A stretch of 64,000 bases of DNA from Lachnospiraceae bacterium (GTDB lineage: Bacteria > Bacillota > Clostridia > Lachnospirales > Lachnospiraceae). The DNA lies in the NCBI GenBank assembly GCA_029054245.1, contig JAIDFQ010000074.1:62001-126000 (forward strand). The letters run 5' to 3'. Position numbers and translations under genes: made by a program. Positions 8,843 through 17,661 of the stretch are shown here, piece after piece (the first letter of the stretch is position 1; every line of letters starts with the position of its first letter). The notes under the pieces are model-generated. The model was given only the letters and a program-made list of their open reading frames with translations, was not told the DNA's origin and made no database searches.

Positions 8843-10054
8843 TTACAAATATTTCACAGCCACCGATACCTGTGGTCGTTCCTCTATCTCCTCCGACACA
8901 GTTTTCTCCCCCTGCCTGACCTGCGTGTATACTTCATAAAACTTTTCCATGGTGACACGCTGAAACTTCCATTCTGTCTCCAACACTGGAATTCCTGTAC
9001 AGTTATCCTCCACACCATAACGTACATTCTCTCCTGCAAACGCCTCAGACCATTTCCCGCCTTCAGCAAAATAATCATCCAATGAAATGACCACCGCATT
9101 TGCAATATCCTTCACCGCGCTGGTGAGAAAGTATTGGGAACGTTCATTTTGATCCACATCCACTCCGATCAACAGCCCATTTTCTCTGCGTGCTGCTTCC
9201 AAAACAGATTCGTAAAGAAATCCTCCGCAGGCAAAAATCACCTCGGTGCCCTCTTCATACCACCGCTCTGCTTCTTTGCAAATCTCCTCTGATGACTGAA
9301 AGGTTCCGGCATACCAATAATTTACCGTTACATCCTCAAGCTCCAGTTCCCTTGCCGCATCATCAATTCCCTGCAGATAACCATAGCCATACCGGATGAC
9401 AGGGGGTTCCTCTTTTCCGCCAATAAATCCCAGATTCCGGTAGCCCTCCAAAACAGCCATATAACCCGCCAGATAACCTGACTCCTCCTCCTTGAAGGAA
9501 ACACAATGTACATTATCCTCAATTTCTAAAGGCTCTCCGTCAGTGTCAACAGGAACTCCATCTATCAGCAAGAAAGAGATATCTGGATAAACATTCTGCA
9601 GTTCCCCCACTGCCTCCTGAAAATCATAACCTGCACAGACCACCACCTTGGCATTATTCACAATTGCATTTTCAACTGTATCCACATGCCCTTCAAGATT
9701 GTCCTCTTCTACATTGTAATACGAAAAGGATACACCTGCCGCCAACGCGTACATCTGAACCCCCTCATAAATAACCTCATTATAATTTCCGTCCATAACG
9801 ACGCCGTCTGACACGAAAGCAATCTCTCCTCCTTTTTCCTGGTAATCCCCATAGTGATCTTTCAACAGATCTGCCATCGGTTCTACTCGGGCTGCCTCTC
9901 TTTGCTGCTTCTGAATCTCTATATCCACTAAAGGAGTTTTCGCTTCCTCCGATATGGTTTCCTGCGCTCCTTCCCCATTGCACCCTGCCAGCATCCCGGC
10001 AAGGAGAAGAATCATCATACTGTCTGCTATTTTTTTCCTAATCCTGATACCCAT
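8843..10054 (-). CDS. BMP/PnrA-family substrate-binding lipoprotein
   Basis: A 403-residue lipoprotein with signal peptide and lipobox (GMLAGC), then a periplasmic-binding fold of the basic membrane protein type: GEIAFVSDGVVMDGNYNEVIYEGVQ, VNNAKVVVCAGYDFQEAVGE, VSFKEEESGYLAGYMA, LGFIGGKEEPPVIRYGYGY. Relatives bind nucleosides or act as sensors or ABC binding components. No permease or ATPase is adjacent, so it may serve an importer elsewhere or be a receptor. The start at 10054 has GAGGTGAAAAGT before it; a longer frame to 10102 runs into the preceding gene. It follows the 1-phosphofructokinase gene by 16 bases and is probably co-transcribed. Confidence 0.85.
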   Translation of the reverse strand: MGIRIRKKIADSMMILLLAGMLAGCNGEGAQETISEEAKTPLVDIEIQKQQREAARVEPMADLLKDHYGDYQEKGGEIAFVSDGVVMDGNYNEVIYEGVQMYALAAGVSFSYYNVEEDNLEGHVDTVENAIVNNAKVVVCAGYDFQEAVGELQNVYPDISFLLIDGVPVDTDGEPLEIEDNVHCVSFKEEESGYLAGYMAVLEGYRNLGFIGGKEEPPVIRYGYGYLQGIDDAARELELEDVTVNYWYAGTFQSSEEICKEAERWYEEGTEVIFACGGFLYESVLEAARRENGLLIGVDVDQNERSQYFLTSAVKDIANAVVISLDDYFAEGGKWSEAFAGENVRYGVEDNCTGIPVLETEWKFQRVTMEKFYEVYTQVRQGEKTVSEEIEERPQVSVAVKYL

Positions 10055-10070
10055 ACTTTTCACCTCTTTG

Positions 10071-11006
10071 TCAAGTATAGCATCTCCTGCCTTGATTTGC
10101 AAAAATCACCTGTTGATACAACTTTTCTATCTCTTCCTTTGTTGCCAGCAGTTCCGAAAATGCACTTGCACTTCCTGCCGCTACGCCCATACAAAATGCA
10201 TGTTTATAGTTCTTTTTTTCCATCCAGCCTGCAAGAAATCCCGCTACCATAGAGTCACCCGCTCCTACTCCATTTATCAGCTTTCCCTTCGGCGCCGGTA
10301 CATCCCACACACTTCCATCCTCCGCCGCCAGCACTGCGCCTTCGCCTGCCATGGAAACAAGAACATTGACCGCGCCCATTTCCTGCAATTTCTTCGCATA
10401 AGGAATCACCTCTTCCCTGACCTTAAGTTCCTTCCCGAAAATTTCGCCCAACTCATAATTATTAGGCTTTATCAGGAAAGGATGATATTCCAGTACATTG
10501 ACCAACAGCTCTCTTGTAGCGTCCACTGCAATCATCACATCCCGCCCGCATAATCTTTCCACGATTCTCCTATAAATGTCATCAGGCATAGAATTGGGAA
10601 TGCTTCCGGCAAGCACTAGTGCATCTCCCGCTCGCAGAACCTCCAGCTTCTCCATCAGCTTTTGCACGTTCTCCTGACTGATTTCAGGTCCGCGCCCGTT
10701 TATTTCCGTTCCATCAATGGATTTCAATTTCAAGTTGATTCTAGAAATCCCATGATTAATGGGGATCAAATCAGCTTTCACACCCATTTGCTCTATCCGG
10801 CGGACAATCTCCTCTCCCGTAAACCCTGCCACGAATCCCAACGCCGTATTCTCAATCCCTAAGTTTCCAAGTACCATTGAAACATTAAGACCTTTCCCCC
10901 CGGGAAGTATCAATTCCGAACTGGTTCGGTTCGTCAGCCCCAGCTTAAAGTGGTCTACCGAAACGATATAATCCAGTGATGGATTGAAAGTTACTGTGTA
11001 AATCAT
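10071..11006 (-). CDS. fruK: 1-phosphofructokinase (PfkB family)
   Basis: 311 aa. The protein fits the FruK/LacC subgroup that phosphorylates fructose-1-phosphate to fructose-1,6-bisphosphate: start MIYTVTFNPSLDYIV, then LPGGKGLNVSMVLGNLG (PfkB signature 1) and the anion-hole/catalytic GVGAGDSMVAGFLAG (signature 2, with the catalytic Asp). A strong AGGAGG lies at 11014-11019. LacC-type tagatose-6-phosphate kinase is the alternative. No fructose PTS is beside it; two lipoprotein genes follow, while a separate fructokinase lies upstream beyond a terminator. Confidence 0.85.
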   Translation of the reverse strand: MIYTVTFNPSLDYIVSVDHFKLGLTNRTSSELILPGGKGLNVSMVLGNLGIENTALGFVAGFTGEEIVRRIEQMGVKADLIPINHGISRINLKLKSIDGTEINGRGPEISQENVQKLMEKLEVLRAGDALVLAGSIPNSMPDDIYRRIVERLCGRDVMIAVDATRELLVNVLEYHPFLIKPNNYELGEIFGKELKVREEVIPYAKKLQEMGAVNVLVSMAGEGAVLAAEDGSVWDVPAPKGKLINGVGAGDSMVAGFLAGWMEKKNYKHAFCMGVAAGSASAFSELLATKEEIEKLYQQVIFANQGRRCYT

Positions 11007-11052
11007 CCCATTTCCTCCTAGCTTTGCTGTGAATGTTTTCGTTTATAGAGAT

Positions 11053-11097
11053 AAAAAAGCCGGCAGACTATCGTTACACAGTCATACCAGCTTTTTT
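11053..11097 (-). terminator. Terminator after the sucrose operon
   Basis: Arms AAAAAAGC (11053-11060) and GCTTTTTT (11090-11097) extend inward with GG/CC and GAC/GTC pairs. The stem carries a T run on either strand. It lies between scrK and fruK and so ends the sucrose operon transcript. Confidence 0.7.
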
Positions 11098-11139
11098 CTA
11101 TCCATTTTACTCGTGCCATCAGCTACTAAAACTTATTGA

Positions 11140-12108
11140 TTATACCATCCTGCTTTTTATTAGATTTTCTACTTCTTCTACTTCCGGCATTACTCGAAGA
11201 GCGCCTTTCCTAGTGGTCACGATGGATGCAGCTGCATTTGCAAATGTCAGCATTTGCGTGAGTTTCTCTTCATCCAGACTATCCAATCCGCACTTAAGTA
11301 CGTGATGCAGACAGCATGCGCCGAAGGTATCACCGGCACCGGTTGTCTCGATCGTCTGTTCCTGCAGGAATGGTCCCACCTCCACACGCAGATCCTTGTA
11401 ATAAGCGCGGCTGCCTTCTTTTCCCATGGAAAGCATAATTAAGGGGATGTCATACTGGCTGCGCAGCTTCTGGATGCCTGCGTCAAAGTCCTCTTCATCT
11501 GTAAACCATTGGATTTCATTATCCGAAATTTTCAAAACATCGCATTGGGATAATCCGTAGGATATCTGCTGTTTTGCATCTTCCAGCGATTTCCACAATG
11601 GCGGGCGCAGGTTCGGGTCGAAGGAAATAACTGCTCCGCTTTCTTTGGCAACTGCTATTGCTTTTTTGGTCGCATTGCGCACAGTTTCATGTGTCATGGA
11701 AAGCGTTCCGAAATGAAAAATCCTGGAGTTTCGAATCAATTCCTCAGGTACCTCTGCTTCTGTCAACATCATGTCCGCTCCGGGGTTACGATAAAAGGAA
11801 AAATCCCTGTCGCCGCCGGGGTATGTATGGACCATAGCCAGTGTCGTGTGGATTTCTTCATCCATGCATAAATAATCCGCACAAATGCCAACCTCTGTGA
11901 TGGCATCTTTTAACTGCTCCCCAAAAAAGTCTTTTCCAACCTTCCCAATAAAAGCCGTCCTGTGCCCCAGCTTTGAAAGCATGGCAAGCACATTACAGGG
12001 AGCGCCGCCGGGATTTGCCTCAAACAGCGGATTGCCCTGACCGCTCTTTCCATTTTCAGTAAAATCAATCAGAAGTTCTCCCAATGCAGTAATATCATAA
12101 CTTTTCAT
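11140..12108 (-). CDS. scrK: Fructokinase (PfkB family)
   Basis: 322 aa, ATP-dependent phosphorylation of fructose released by the neighbouring GH32 enzyme. It shows MKSYDITALGELLIDFTENG at the start, the sugar-binding NPGGAPCNVLAMLSKLG, and ETTGAGDTFGACCLHH with the catalytic Asp in GAGD. I prefer the ATG at 12108, which gives the family-typical start; an ATG four codons upstream (12120) has GGAAAGG only one base away. It is last in the operon, 49 bases after the GH32 gene, and a terminator follows. Confidence 0.93.
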   Translation of the reverse strand: MKSYDITALGELLIDFTENGKSGQGNPLFEANPGGAPCNVLAMLSKLGHRTAFIGKVGKDFFGEQLKDAITEVGICADYLCMDEEIHTTLAMVHTYPGGDRDFSFYRNPGADMMLTEAEVPEELIRNSRIFHFGTLSMTHETVRNATKKAIAVAKESGAVISFDPNLRPPLWKSLEDAKQQISYGLSQCDVLKISDNEIQWFTDEEDFDAGIQKLRSQYDIPLIMLSMGKEGSRAYYKDLRVEVGPFLQEQTIETTGAGDTFGACCLHHVLKCGLDSLDEEKLTQMLTFANAAASIVTTRKGALRVMPEVEEVENLIKSRMV

Positions 12109-12157
12109 ATTCACACCCATACCTTTCCCATATAAATCCTTCTGATTTTTATTATAA

Positions 12158-13642
12158 CTATATCAAGTCATATTTGACAATATCCATATTCACATCTCCA
12201 TCTGCAAAAAAGGAAATCCCGTCTGCATCCTGCTGGGTATACATGGTTGCCGTCAGAACATGTTCTCCGTCATTGACAAACACTTCCACGCTGAACCGGT
12301 CCAGGATCATCCTTAATTTTAAATTTCCATTTGTGCTGTTTACAAGGCAGCGCCTTTGATGAATGATCGCTCTTCTGGAACCCGAAAATTTTCTGTCCAC
12401 CTTCAAAATAGATTCCCTCGGGCGGAAACTCAAGGAGGTGTGATATTGATCATTCTGGGCAAAACGGATTGCAAACTTCTGGTAAAGATTCTGCTCATCT
12501 CCCGGTCTTAGCGTCAGCTCTATATCGACCTTTCTGCCTTTTATTCCTTCTAGACTTATGGTATCCGAAACAGACACATCTGAATATGCAATTTGATTGC
12601 GCCGCATCGCATCCAATTCCCTTATAGGCTTCTGACATAGCCTTCCATTCTGTATAGAAAGCTCTCTCGGCAGGCTCATCTGACCGAACCATGGTTCATC
12701 CGGGGATCTCAAATTGCAGGTATCCCAGTTCTGCATCCATCCAATCATAATCCTTCGCCCGTCCGGAGCCAGCACCGTCTGAGGCGCATAAAAATCAATG
12801 CCGTAATCTATGGACTGATCACTTTTTTCTACAAAAGTGCCGGTCTTATCATCAAAATCTCCCGTCATACAGAGCGTTCCGTTTCCATTATGGTATTCAA
12901 AGCCTTTAGGAAGCATATCCTGAGGGCTGGTGAGCAATACCCACGTCCCGTCCAGCTTGAAAAAGTCTGGGCACTCCCACATCTTTCCAAACCGGTTATG
13001 GTTAGACGCCAATATGCTTTTAAACTCCCATTCAATCCCATTTTTACTTGTGTATAACAAAATCTGACCGCTGCCATCCGCCGGGCGGCTCCCTATCACG
13101 CAACGGTATGTACCGTCCTTCTCCTGCCAAATCTTTGGATCGCGGAAATCTGCCTTGCTGGCACCCTCAGGAAGATGTCTCCTATCCAGCACTGGATTCA
13201 TTTTGTATTTTTCATAATCCAGACCATCCCCAATTGCAAGACATTGTGTCTGCACATCACAAAATGTATCATCCATCTGATGCTCCCGCAGCACACCAGT
13301 ATACATAAGCAAATGTCTGCCGTCCGGAAGCACCACTGCGCTTCCGGAAAAACATCCATCTTTATCGTAAGCCTCATCCGGTGCAAGAGCCGCCGGAAGG
13401 TATTCCCAATGTAAAAGGTCTTTGCTCACCGCATGCCCCCAATGCATGCTTCCCCATTTGGCTTCATAAGGGTAATATTGATAAAATAAATGGTATTCGC
13501 CTTTGTAATAAGAAAACCCATTTGGATCGTTCAGCCATCCTGTCCGTACAGACAAATGAAAGTCCGGTCGATCTTCCTTTTTAATGATTTTCTCAGCCGT
13601 TTCTTCATATTTTCGTGCCTCACGCAGTGTCTGACTTGTCAT
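12158..13642 (-). CDS. scrB: Glycoside hydrolase family 32 beta-fructosidase (sucrose / sucrose-6-P hydrolase)
   Basis: 494 aa, cytoplasmic (no signal peptide). The catalytic triad of GH32 is visible: nucleophile Asp in GWLNDPNGFSYYKGEYH, FRDPK as transition-state stabiliser, and the acid/base Glu in MWECPDFFKL. A C-terminal beta-sandwich follows from about residue 350. Because the operon imports by ABC permeases, the likely substrate is unphosphorylated sucrose or short fructooligosaccharide rather than sucrose-6-phosphate. The ribosome-binding site is AGGAGA ten bases before the ATG. Confidence 0.93.
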   Translation of the reverse strand: MTSQTLREARKYEETAEKIIKKEDRPDFHLSVRTGWLNDPNGFSYYKGEYHLFYQYYPYEAKWGSMHWGHAVSKDLLHWEYLPAALAPDEAYDKDGCFSGSAVVLPDGRHLLMYTGVLREHQMDDTFCDVQTQCLAIGDGLDYEKYKMNPVLDRRHLPEGASKADFRDPKIWQEKDGTYRCVIGSRPADGSGQILLYTSKNGIEWEFKSILASNHNRFGKMWECPDFFKLDGTWVLLTSPQDMLPKGFEYHNGNGTLCMTGDFDDKTGTFVEKSDQSIDYGIDFYAPQTVLAPDGRRIMIGWMQNWDTCNLRSPDEPWFGQMSLPRELSIQNGRLCQKPIRELDAMRRNQIAYSDVSVSDTISLEGIKGRKVDIELTLRPGDEQNLYQKFAIRFAQNDQYHTSLSFRPRESILKVDRKFSGSRRAIIHQRRCLVNSTNGNLKLRMILDRFSVEVFVNDGEHVLTATMYTQQDADGISFFADGDVNMDIVKYDLI

Positions 13643-13669
13643 ACTTTATCTCTCCTATTTTCTTTCTTG

Positions 13670-15355
13670 TTATTCTGCACTTACTTTGCCTGAATACCGG
13701 TCATACGCCGCCTGATATACATTCAGCAGCTTATCCATACCACATTTTTCTCTCAGATGCTTAACATATTTTTCCCACTCTTCATCTGTAGGACCGCCGT
13801 TCTTAATCCACAGACCTTCCTGCTCTGATACGGCACTCTCAAAATTTGCTTTGTACCAGTCAATATCATCCAACTCTCTGCCCGTGAACACACAGTCCAC
13901 CGGATAAGTAGTCGTACTATCCACATAAGGCATCCAGAACTCATACAAATCGGTCAGACGCTCAATCGCCCGATCCTCCATCCTGAAAGTTGTCTGATAA
14001 TAATCGCTGAGAATCAGCTTAGGTCCTGCCACTTCACATTCGCCTTTTAGTTCGCCGGATCCTTTTCCATATTTTTCTCTGCTTTCTTCATCCGAAATAC
14101 TCATCCACACGCCATTCTCATCCTGCTGTGTAAAGTACACATCGATGGGCCCATATTGAAGCTGCATGACCACTTCCGGATCATACCACATATCAAAGAA
14201 TTTCAGCAAATTTGCCGGGCTTTTGCATGCCTTGGTTATATTTAAACTTCCGCTGTTGATTCCGCCGCCGGTACGTATCGTCACATTGTGTGTTCCGTCA
14301 GGTCCGTCAAGAATCGGCAGGAATACATAATCATCTGCATACTCTCCCATTACCTCTTCAATATACCACCATGTGGCAACGCCAACATACCCTTGAGAAC
14401 ACTTTGAAATCAGCTGGGTATCAGACTGACTGAACATTTCAATATCCATAAGCCCCTCTGCATACCAATCGTGGAAATAGGTAAGCGCTTTACGATATTC
14501 ATCCGAAACACAAACAAACTCCACTGTTCCATCATCCCGCAGAACCAGATCATTGCAGACGTCATTGGGCCAGTTTGTAAAACCAAAGCCTGCATAAAAG
14601 ATATTTTGTCCCCAGCACCACTGATCGAACCCTGTGCTCATAGGAATCGTAGTTCCCGGATCATTGCCGTAATACTTCGCACTCATATCATTGTCTTTGA
14701 ATGCTTTTAATGCGTCATGTAATTCATCCAGCGTGGTCGGCACTTCCAACCCCAGATCATCCAGCCAAGCCTTATTGATCATAGCAAACTGGGGAATCGA
14801 ATAAATACTGTAATCCTCCGGCGCACCAATTCCTGCCGTTCCCATACGCTCTCCTGCGGGAAGACCATAGATATATCCATCATCCATCGTAATCGCACTG
14901 CGTATATCTGGATTCTCTTCCAGAATCTTACACAAATTAGGCATGTATTCTTCTGTCAGATAGGGCGTCAAATCAATAAAAGTCCCATCATCCCCGTAAC
15001 GGGATATATCATAATTGCTAAATCCCACTCCCAGAAAAGCGTCCGGGAGCTCACCGCCCGCAATACGGATATTGACCTGTTCTCCCAAAGACTCGCTCAT
15101 AGTCGTCCAGTCAATGCTGATTCCCGCATCTTCCTGGAGTTGATTTAGAACCACGTTATCGTCATATCCTGGGCTAAGCGCACTCTGCGCGCCCATAATC
15201 GCAAACGTACTCTGAGAAGTGTCTGTATTGGCAACCCCTTTTTCATGGTGACCGTAATCTTTATTTCCACATGCCATTAATGATAGCACAAGACCTGCTG
15301 CAAGTACACAGGATACTACTTTTTTCCCATAATTGCACTTTTTCAACTTTCTCAT
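13670..15355 (-). CDS. Sugar ABC transporter substrate-binding lipoprotein
   Basis: 561 aa, large LplA-type binding protein. The lipobox is LSLMAC at about residue 28, after a K-rich start. The mature part has features of family 1 solute-binding proteins (VVLNQLQEDAGISIDWTTM, GELPDAFLG, NKAWLDDLGLEVPTTLDEL). It lies 21 bases after the second permease and just before GH32, so it probably captures sucrose, kestose or related fructosides. The start at 15355 (MRKLKK) has AAAGG nine bases upstream. No ATPase gene accompanies it. Confidence 0.92.
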   Translation of the reverse strand: MRKLKKCNYGKKVVSCVLAAGLVLSLMACGNKDYGHHEKGVANTDTSQSTFAIMGAQSALSPGYDDNVVLNQLQEDAGISIDWTTMSESLGEQVNIRIAGGELPDAFLGVGFSNYDISRYGDDGTFIDLTPYLTEEYMPNLCKILEENPDIRSAITMDDGYIYGLPAGERMGTAGIGAPEDYSIYSIPQFAMINKAWLDDLGLEVPTTLDELHDALKAFKDNDMSAKYYGNDPGTTIPMSTGFDQWCWGQNIFYAGFGFTNWPNDVCNDLVLRDDGTVEFVCVSDEYRKALTYFHDWYAEGLMDIEMFSQSDTQLISKCSQGYVGVATWWYIEEVMGEYADDYVFLPILDGPDGTHNVTIRTGGGINSGSLNITKACKSPANLLKFFDMWYDPEVVMQLQYGPIDVYFTQQDENGVWMSISDEESREKYGKGSGELKGECEVAGPKLILSDYYQTTFRMEDRAIERLTDLYEFWMPYVDSTTTYPVDCVFTGRELDDIDWYKANFESAVSEQEGLWIKNGGPTDEEWEKYVKHLREKCGMDKLLNVYQAAYDRYSGKVSAE

Positions 15356-15376
15356 ATATGATTTCCTTTCCGGCAA

Positions 15377-16285
15377 TCAGCCTTTTACCGCACCTGCCAT
15401 AAAACCTTTTTCAAAGTATTTTTGTACAAACGGATAAATAATCAGCATCGGGATGGCGGCAATGATAATGGATGAAAACTTAATCATTTCCGTCATCTTA
15501 TTTAGTTCAGCGAAACCACCCGCTATGGTACTTGCCTGACTGGCGCTTGCCGAGCTTTTAATCAAGATATTCCTAAGAACCAACGGAAGAGGAGATTTCG
15601 CCGGTGACGGCAGATAAATCATTGCTGTAAACCAGTCATTCCAGTAAGCCACCATGCTGAACACGACCATGACTGCCATAATGGAACGACTAAGCGGAAC
15701 GACAATACGGATAAATGTGGTCCATTTGGAAGCGCCGTCTATTTCCGCAGCTTCTATCATTTCCTTTGGAATGCTGTTTTCAAAGAAGTTTCTCACAATA
15801 ATCATATTTCCAACTGCAACACCGCCCGGAAGAAAGAGCGCCCACATATTATTAATTAATCCAGTCTGCTTTACTATCAAATATGTAGGAACCATTCCGC
15901 CGCCGAAATACATTGTAATAATGAAAAAGATACTTAAGAATTTCCTGCCAGGCAAATCCTTCACACTCAAAGGATAGGCTGCAAGATATAGCACAACAAC
16001 CGAAAATATCGTACCAATTATCGTGTATTTAAAGCTGTTTAAAAGACCCGTCAGAATGCTCGAATCAGCAAATACCGCTTTATATCCATCCAAGGTAAAC
16101 TGACTGGGCAGCAAGAACGTCTTTCCTGCATATACATCATACGGATTCGACACAGAAGCAATCAGTACATAATATAATGGATAAGCAACAATAAACAGAA
16201 TAATGGCACATATGACTACCAGAACAATGTCACTGCTTTTTTCAGAAAGTCCTGTCAGCTTTCCAGATTTTACATTTGCTTTCAT
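15377..16285 (-). CDS. Sugar ABC transporter permease (MalG/LplC type)
   Basis: 302 aa, six predicted membrane segments. The cytoplasmic EAA loop that docks on the ATPase is visible as EMIEAAEIDGASKWTTFIRIVVPLS, and the C-terminus MAGAVKG is characteristic of MalG-like subunits. The start at 16285 follows AGGAGGTGCGGT. It lies 10 bases after the first permease gene. It needs an ATPase from elsewhere. Confidence 0.93.
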   Translation of the reverse strand: MKANVKSGKLTGLSEKSSDIVLVVICAIILFIVAYPLYYVLIASVSNPYDVYAGKTFLLPSQFTLDGYKAVFADSSILTGLLNSFKYTIIGTIFSVVVLYLAAYPLSVKDLPGRKFLSIFFIITMYFGGGMVPTYLIVKQTGLINNMWALFLPGGVAVGNMIIVRNFFENSIPKEMIEAAEIDGASKWTTFIRIVVPLSRSIMAVMVVFSMVAYWNDWFTAMIYLPSPAKSPLPLVLRNILIKSSASASQASTIAGGFAELNKMTEMIKFSSIIIAAIPMLIIYPFVQKYFEKGFMAGAVKG

Positions 16286-16295
16286 ACCGCACCTC

Positions 16296-17237
16296 CTAAA
16301 CAAAACTTGTATCTTCGGATATCTTACCGGCTATCTTGTTGACCACGATCAGCAGGATGATATTAATCGCCGTGTTAAACAATCCAACCGCCGTGGAATA
16401 ACTATATTTGGCATTTTCAATACCTTGCTGATAAACATAAACGGCAATCACATCACTTGTTGCCTTATTCAGTTCGGTCTGTAACAGCCATACCTTTTCA
16501 AACCCTACATTCATCAAACCGCCCGCACTCATAATCAAATTAAGGACCATGATGGATGTCAACTCCGGTATATCAATATGAAGAATCCTCTGGAACAAGG
16601 AAGCCCCATCTACTTTAGCCGCTTCATAGAGAGAGGTATCCACATTAGCCAGTGTCGCCATATAAACAATGATCCCCCAGCCTGCATCCTGCCAAATGCC
16701 CGAAGCTATGTAAATCGTACGGAATGCAGCAGATTCTGTCAGAAAATCAACAGAAGTTCCTGCGATTAGATTGATTAATCCGCCCGAAGGACTTAAAAAA
16801 ATACGGATCATACCACAAATAACCATGGTTGAAATAAAGTGCGGCGCATAAAGAACCGTCTGCGTCGTCCTCTTAAACCGCTGAAACCGCATCTGATTCA
16901 GCATCAATGCAAGAATGATCGGAATTGGAAAGCTCCACAACAGGCTGTAAAAACTAAGCAGCACTGTATTCTTGATCATCCGCCCAAACGTGGGCGCACT
17001 AAAAAATCTTTGAAACCATTCAAGCCCAACCCATTCACTCCCCATGAATCCCCGGCTGGCCTTGTAATCTCTGAATGCAATCTGTATGCCGTACATCGGT
17101 ATATACTTATAAACAATCGTTAATACCACCGGAATCAACAGCATTGCATATAACTGCCAGTTATCCATCACGCGCTTTTTCAGGGATCCCCTTGCTGTCA
17201 TCGCAGGATTTATAGCAGCTGACTTGCTCTTACTCAT
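16296..17237 (-). CDS. Sugar ABC transporter permease (MalF/LplB type)
   Basis: 313 aa, six membrane segments from about residue 30 on. The EAA loop reads SLYEAAKVDGASLFQRILHIDIPEL. It is the first gene of the sucrose-type operon, with AGGAGAGAAAAGAAT before the ATG. LplB-type permeases go with large LplA-type binding proteins, as here. The operon order is permease, permease, binding protein, GH32, fructokinase. Confidence 0.93.
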   Translation of the reverse strand: MSKSKSAAINPAMTARGSLKKRVMDNWQLYAMLLIPVVLTIVYKYIPMYGIQIAFRDYKASRGFMGSEWVGLEWFQRFFSAPTFGRMIKNTVLLSFYSLLWSFPIPIILALMLNQMRFQRFKRTTQTVLYAPHFISTMVICGMIRIFLSPSGGLINLIAGTSVDFLTESAAFRTIYIASGIWQDAGWGIIVYMATLANVDTSLYEAAKVDGASLFQRILHIDIPELTSIMVLNLIMSAGGLMNVGFEKVWLLQTELNKATSDVIAVYVYQQGIENAKYSYSTAVGLFNTAINIILLIVVNKIAGKISEDTSFV

Positions 17238-17350
17238 ATTCTTTTCTCTCCTTTCTTGTCAGACAGCCAAACCTCATAAAAATGAAATTTAACTAGCTTT
17301 TTGTTTCCGTCACACCCTGTTCGTGAAACGTTATTTGCTATCTATATATT

Positions 17351-17379
17351 AAATTAGCACTCGTTTTTTACTAAGTCAA
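17351..17379 (-). promoter_or_regulatory. Promoter of the sucrose-type ABC/GH32/fructokinase operon
   Basis: On the minus strand, -35 TTGACT (17374-17379) and -10 TAATTT (17351-17356) have a 17-base spacer. An operator half site (GTGAAACGTT, 17323-17332) lies just downstream of the expected start point, where a LacI-type repressor could block elongation or clearance. Confidence 0.6.
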
Positions 17380-17471
17380 TATTTTTTGACGAATTATTGT
17401 GTTGTTTTTTCATATTTGTTTACTATCTACAATTTTTATTGTGCATTTTTGCCCATTTTTACTATATGTAT

Positions 17472-17491
17472 TTCACGAAACGTTTCATGAA
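17472..17491. promoter_or_regulatory. LacI-family operator palindrome
   Basis: A 20-base inverted repeat with core GAAACGTTTC (17477-17486) has one mismatch pair in the flanks. It lies 15 bases upstream of the -35 of the lacI promoter and about 90 bases upstream of the divergent operon's -35. The central CG dyad is the mark of LacI-family operators. Confidence 0.75.
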
Positions 17492-17506
17492 TTTCACCAA
17501 ATATGC

Positions 17507-17535
17507 TTTACATTTTTAAAATCTTGTATTATAAT
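17507..17535 (+). promoter_or_regulatory. Promoter of the lacI-type regulator gene
   Basis: -35 TTTACA (17507-17512), a 17-base spacer and a perfect -10 TATAAT (17530-17535) precede a leader of about 120 bases. Confidence 0.75.
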
Positions 17536-17616
17536 CCATATTAAGATAAATAAAAATAAACATTAGTATTACCAAAATACTTCATTCAATTTATTTTTTC
17601 TTCCGAATGACATTGG

Positions 17617-17640
17617 CGTTTCATCTATCTTCATGAAACG
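17617..17640. promoter_or_regulatory. Second operator-like inverted repeat in the lacI leader
   Basis: CGTTTCAT (17617-17624) and ATGAAACG (17633-17640) form an inverted repeat with an 8-base gap, built from the same half-site as the palindrome at 17472. It sits between the lacI promoter and its AAGGAGATATAC ribosome-binding site, so autoregulation is likely. Confidence 0.55.
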
Positions 17641-17661
17641 AACACCTTTAAGGAGATATAC

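Noticed and set aside
17471..17491. Catabolite-responsive element (cre) reading of the GAAACGTTTC palindrome
   Set aside because: It lacks the TG...CA ends and spacing of the cre consensus; a local LacI-type operator fits better.
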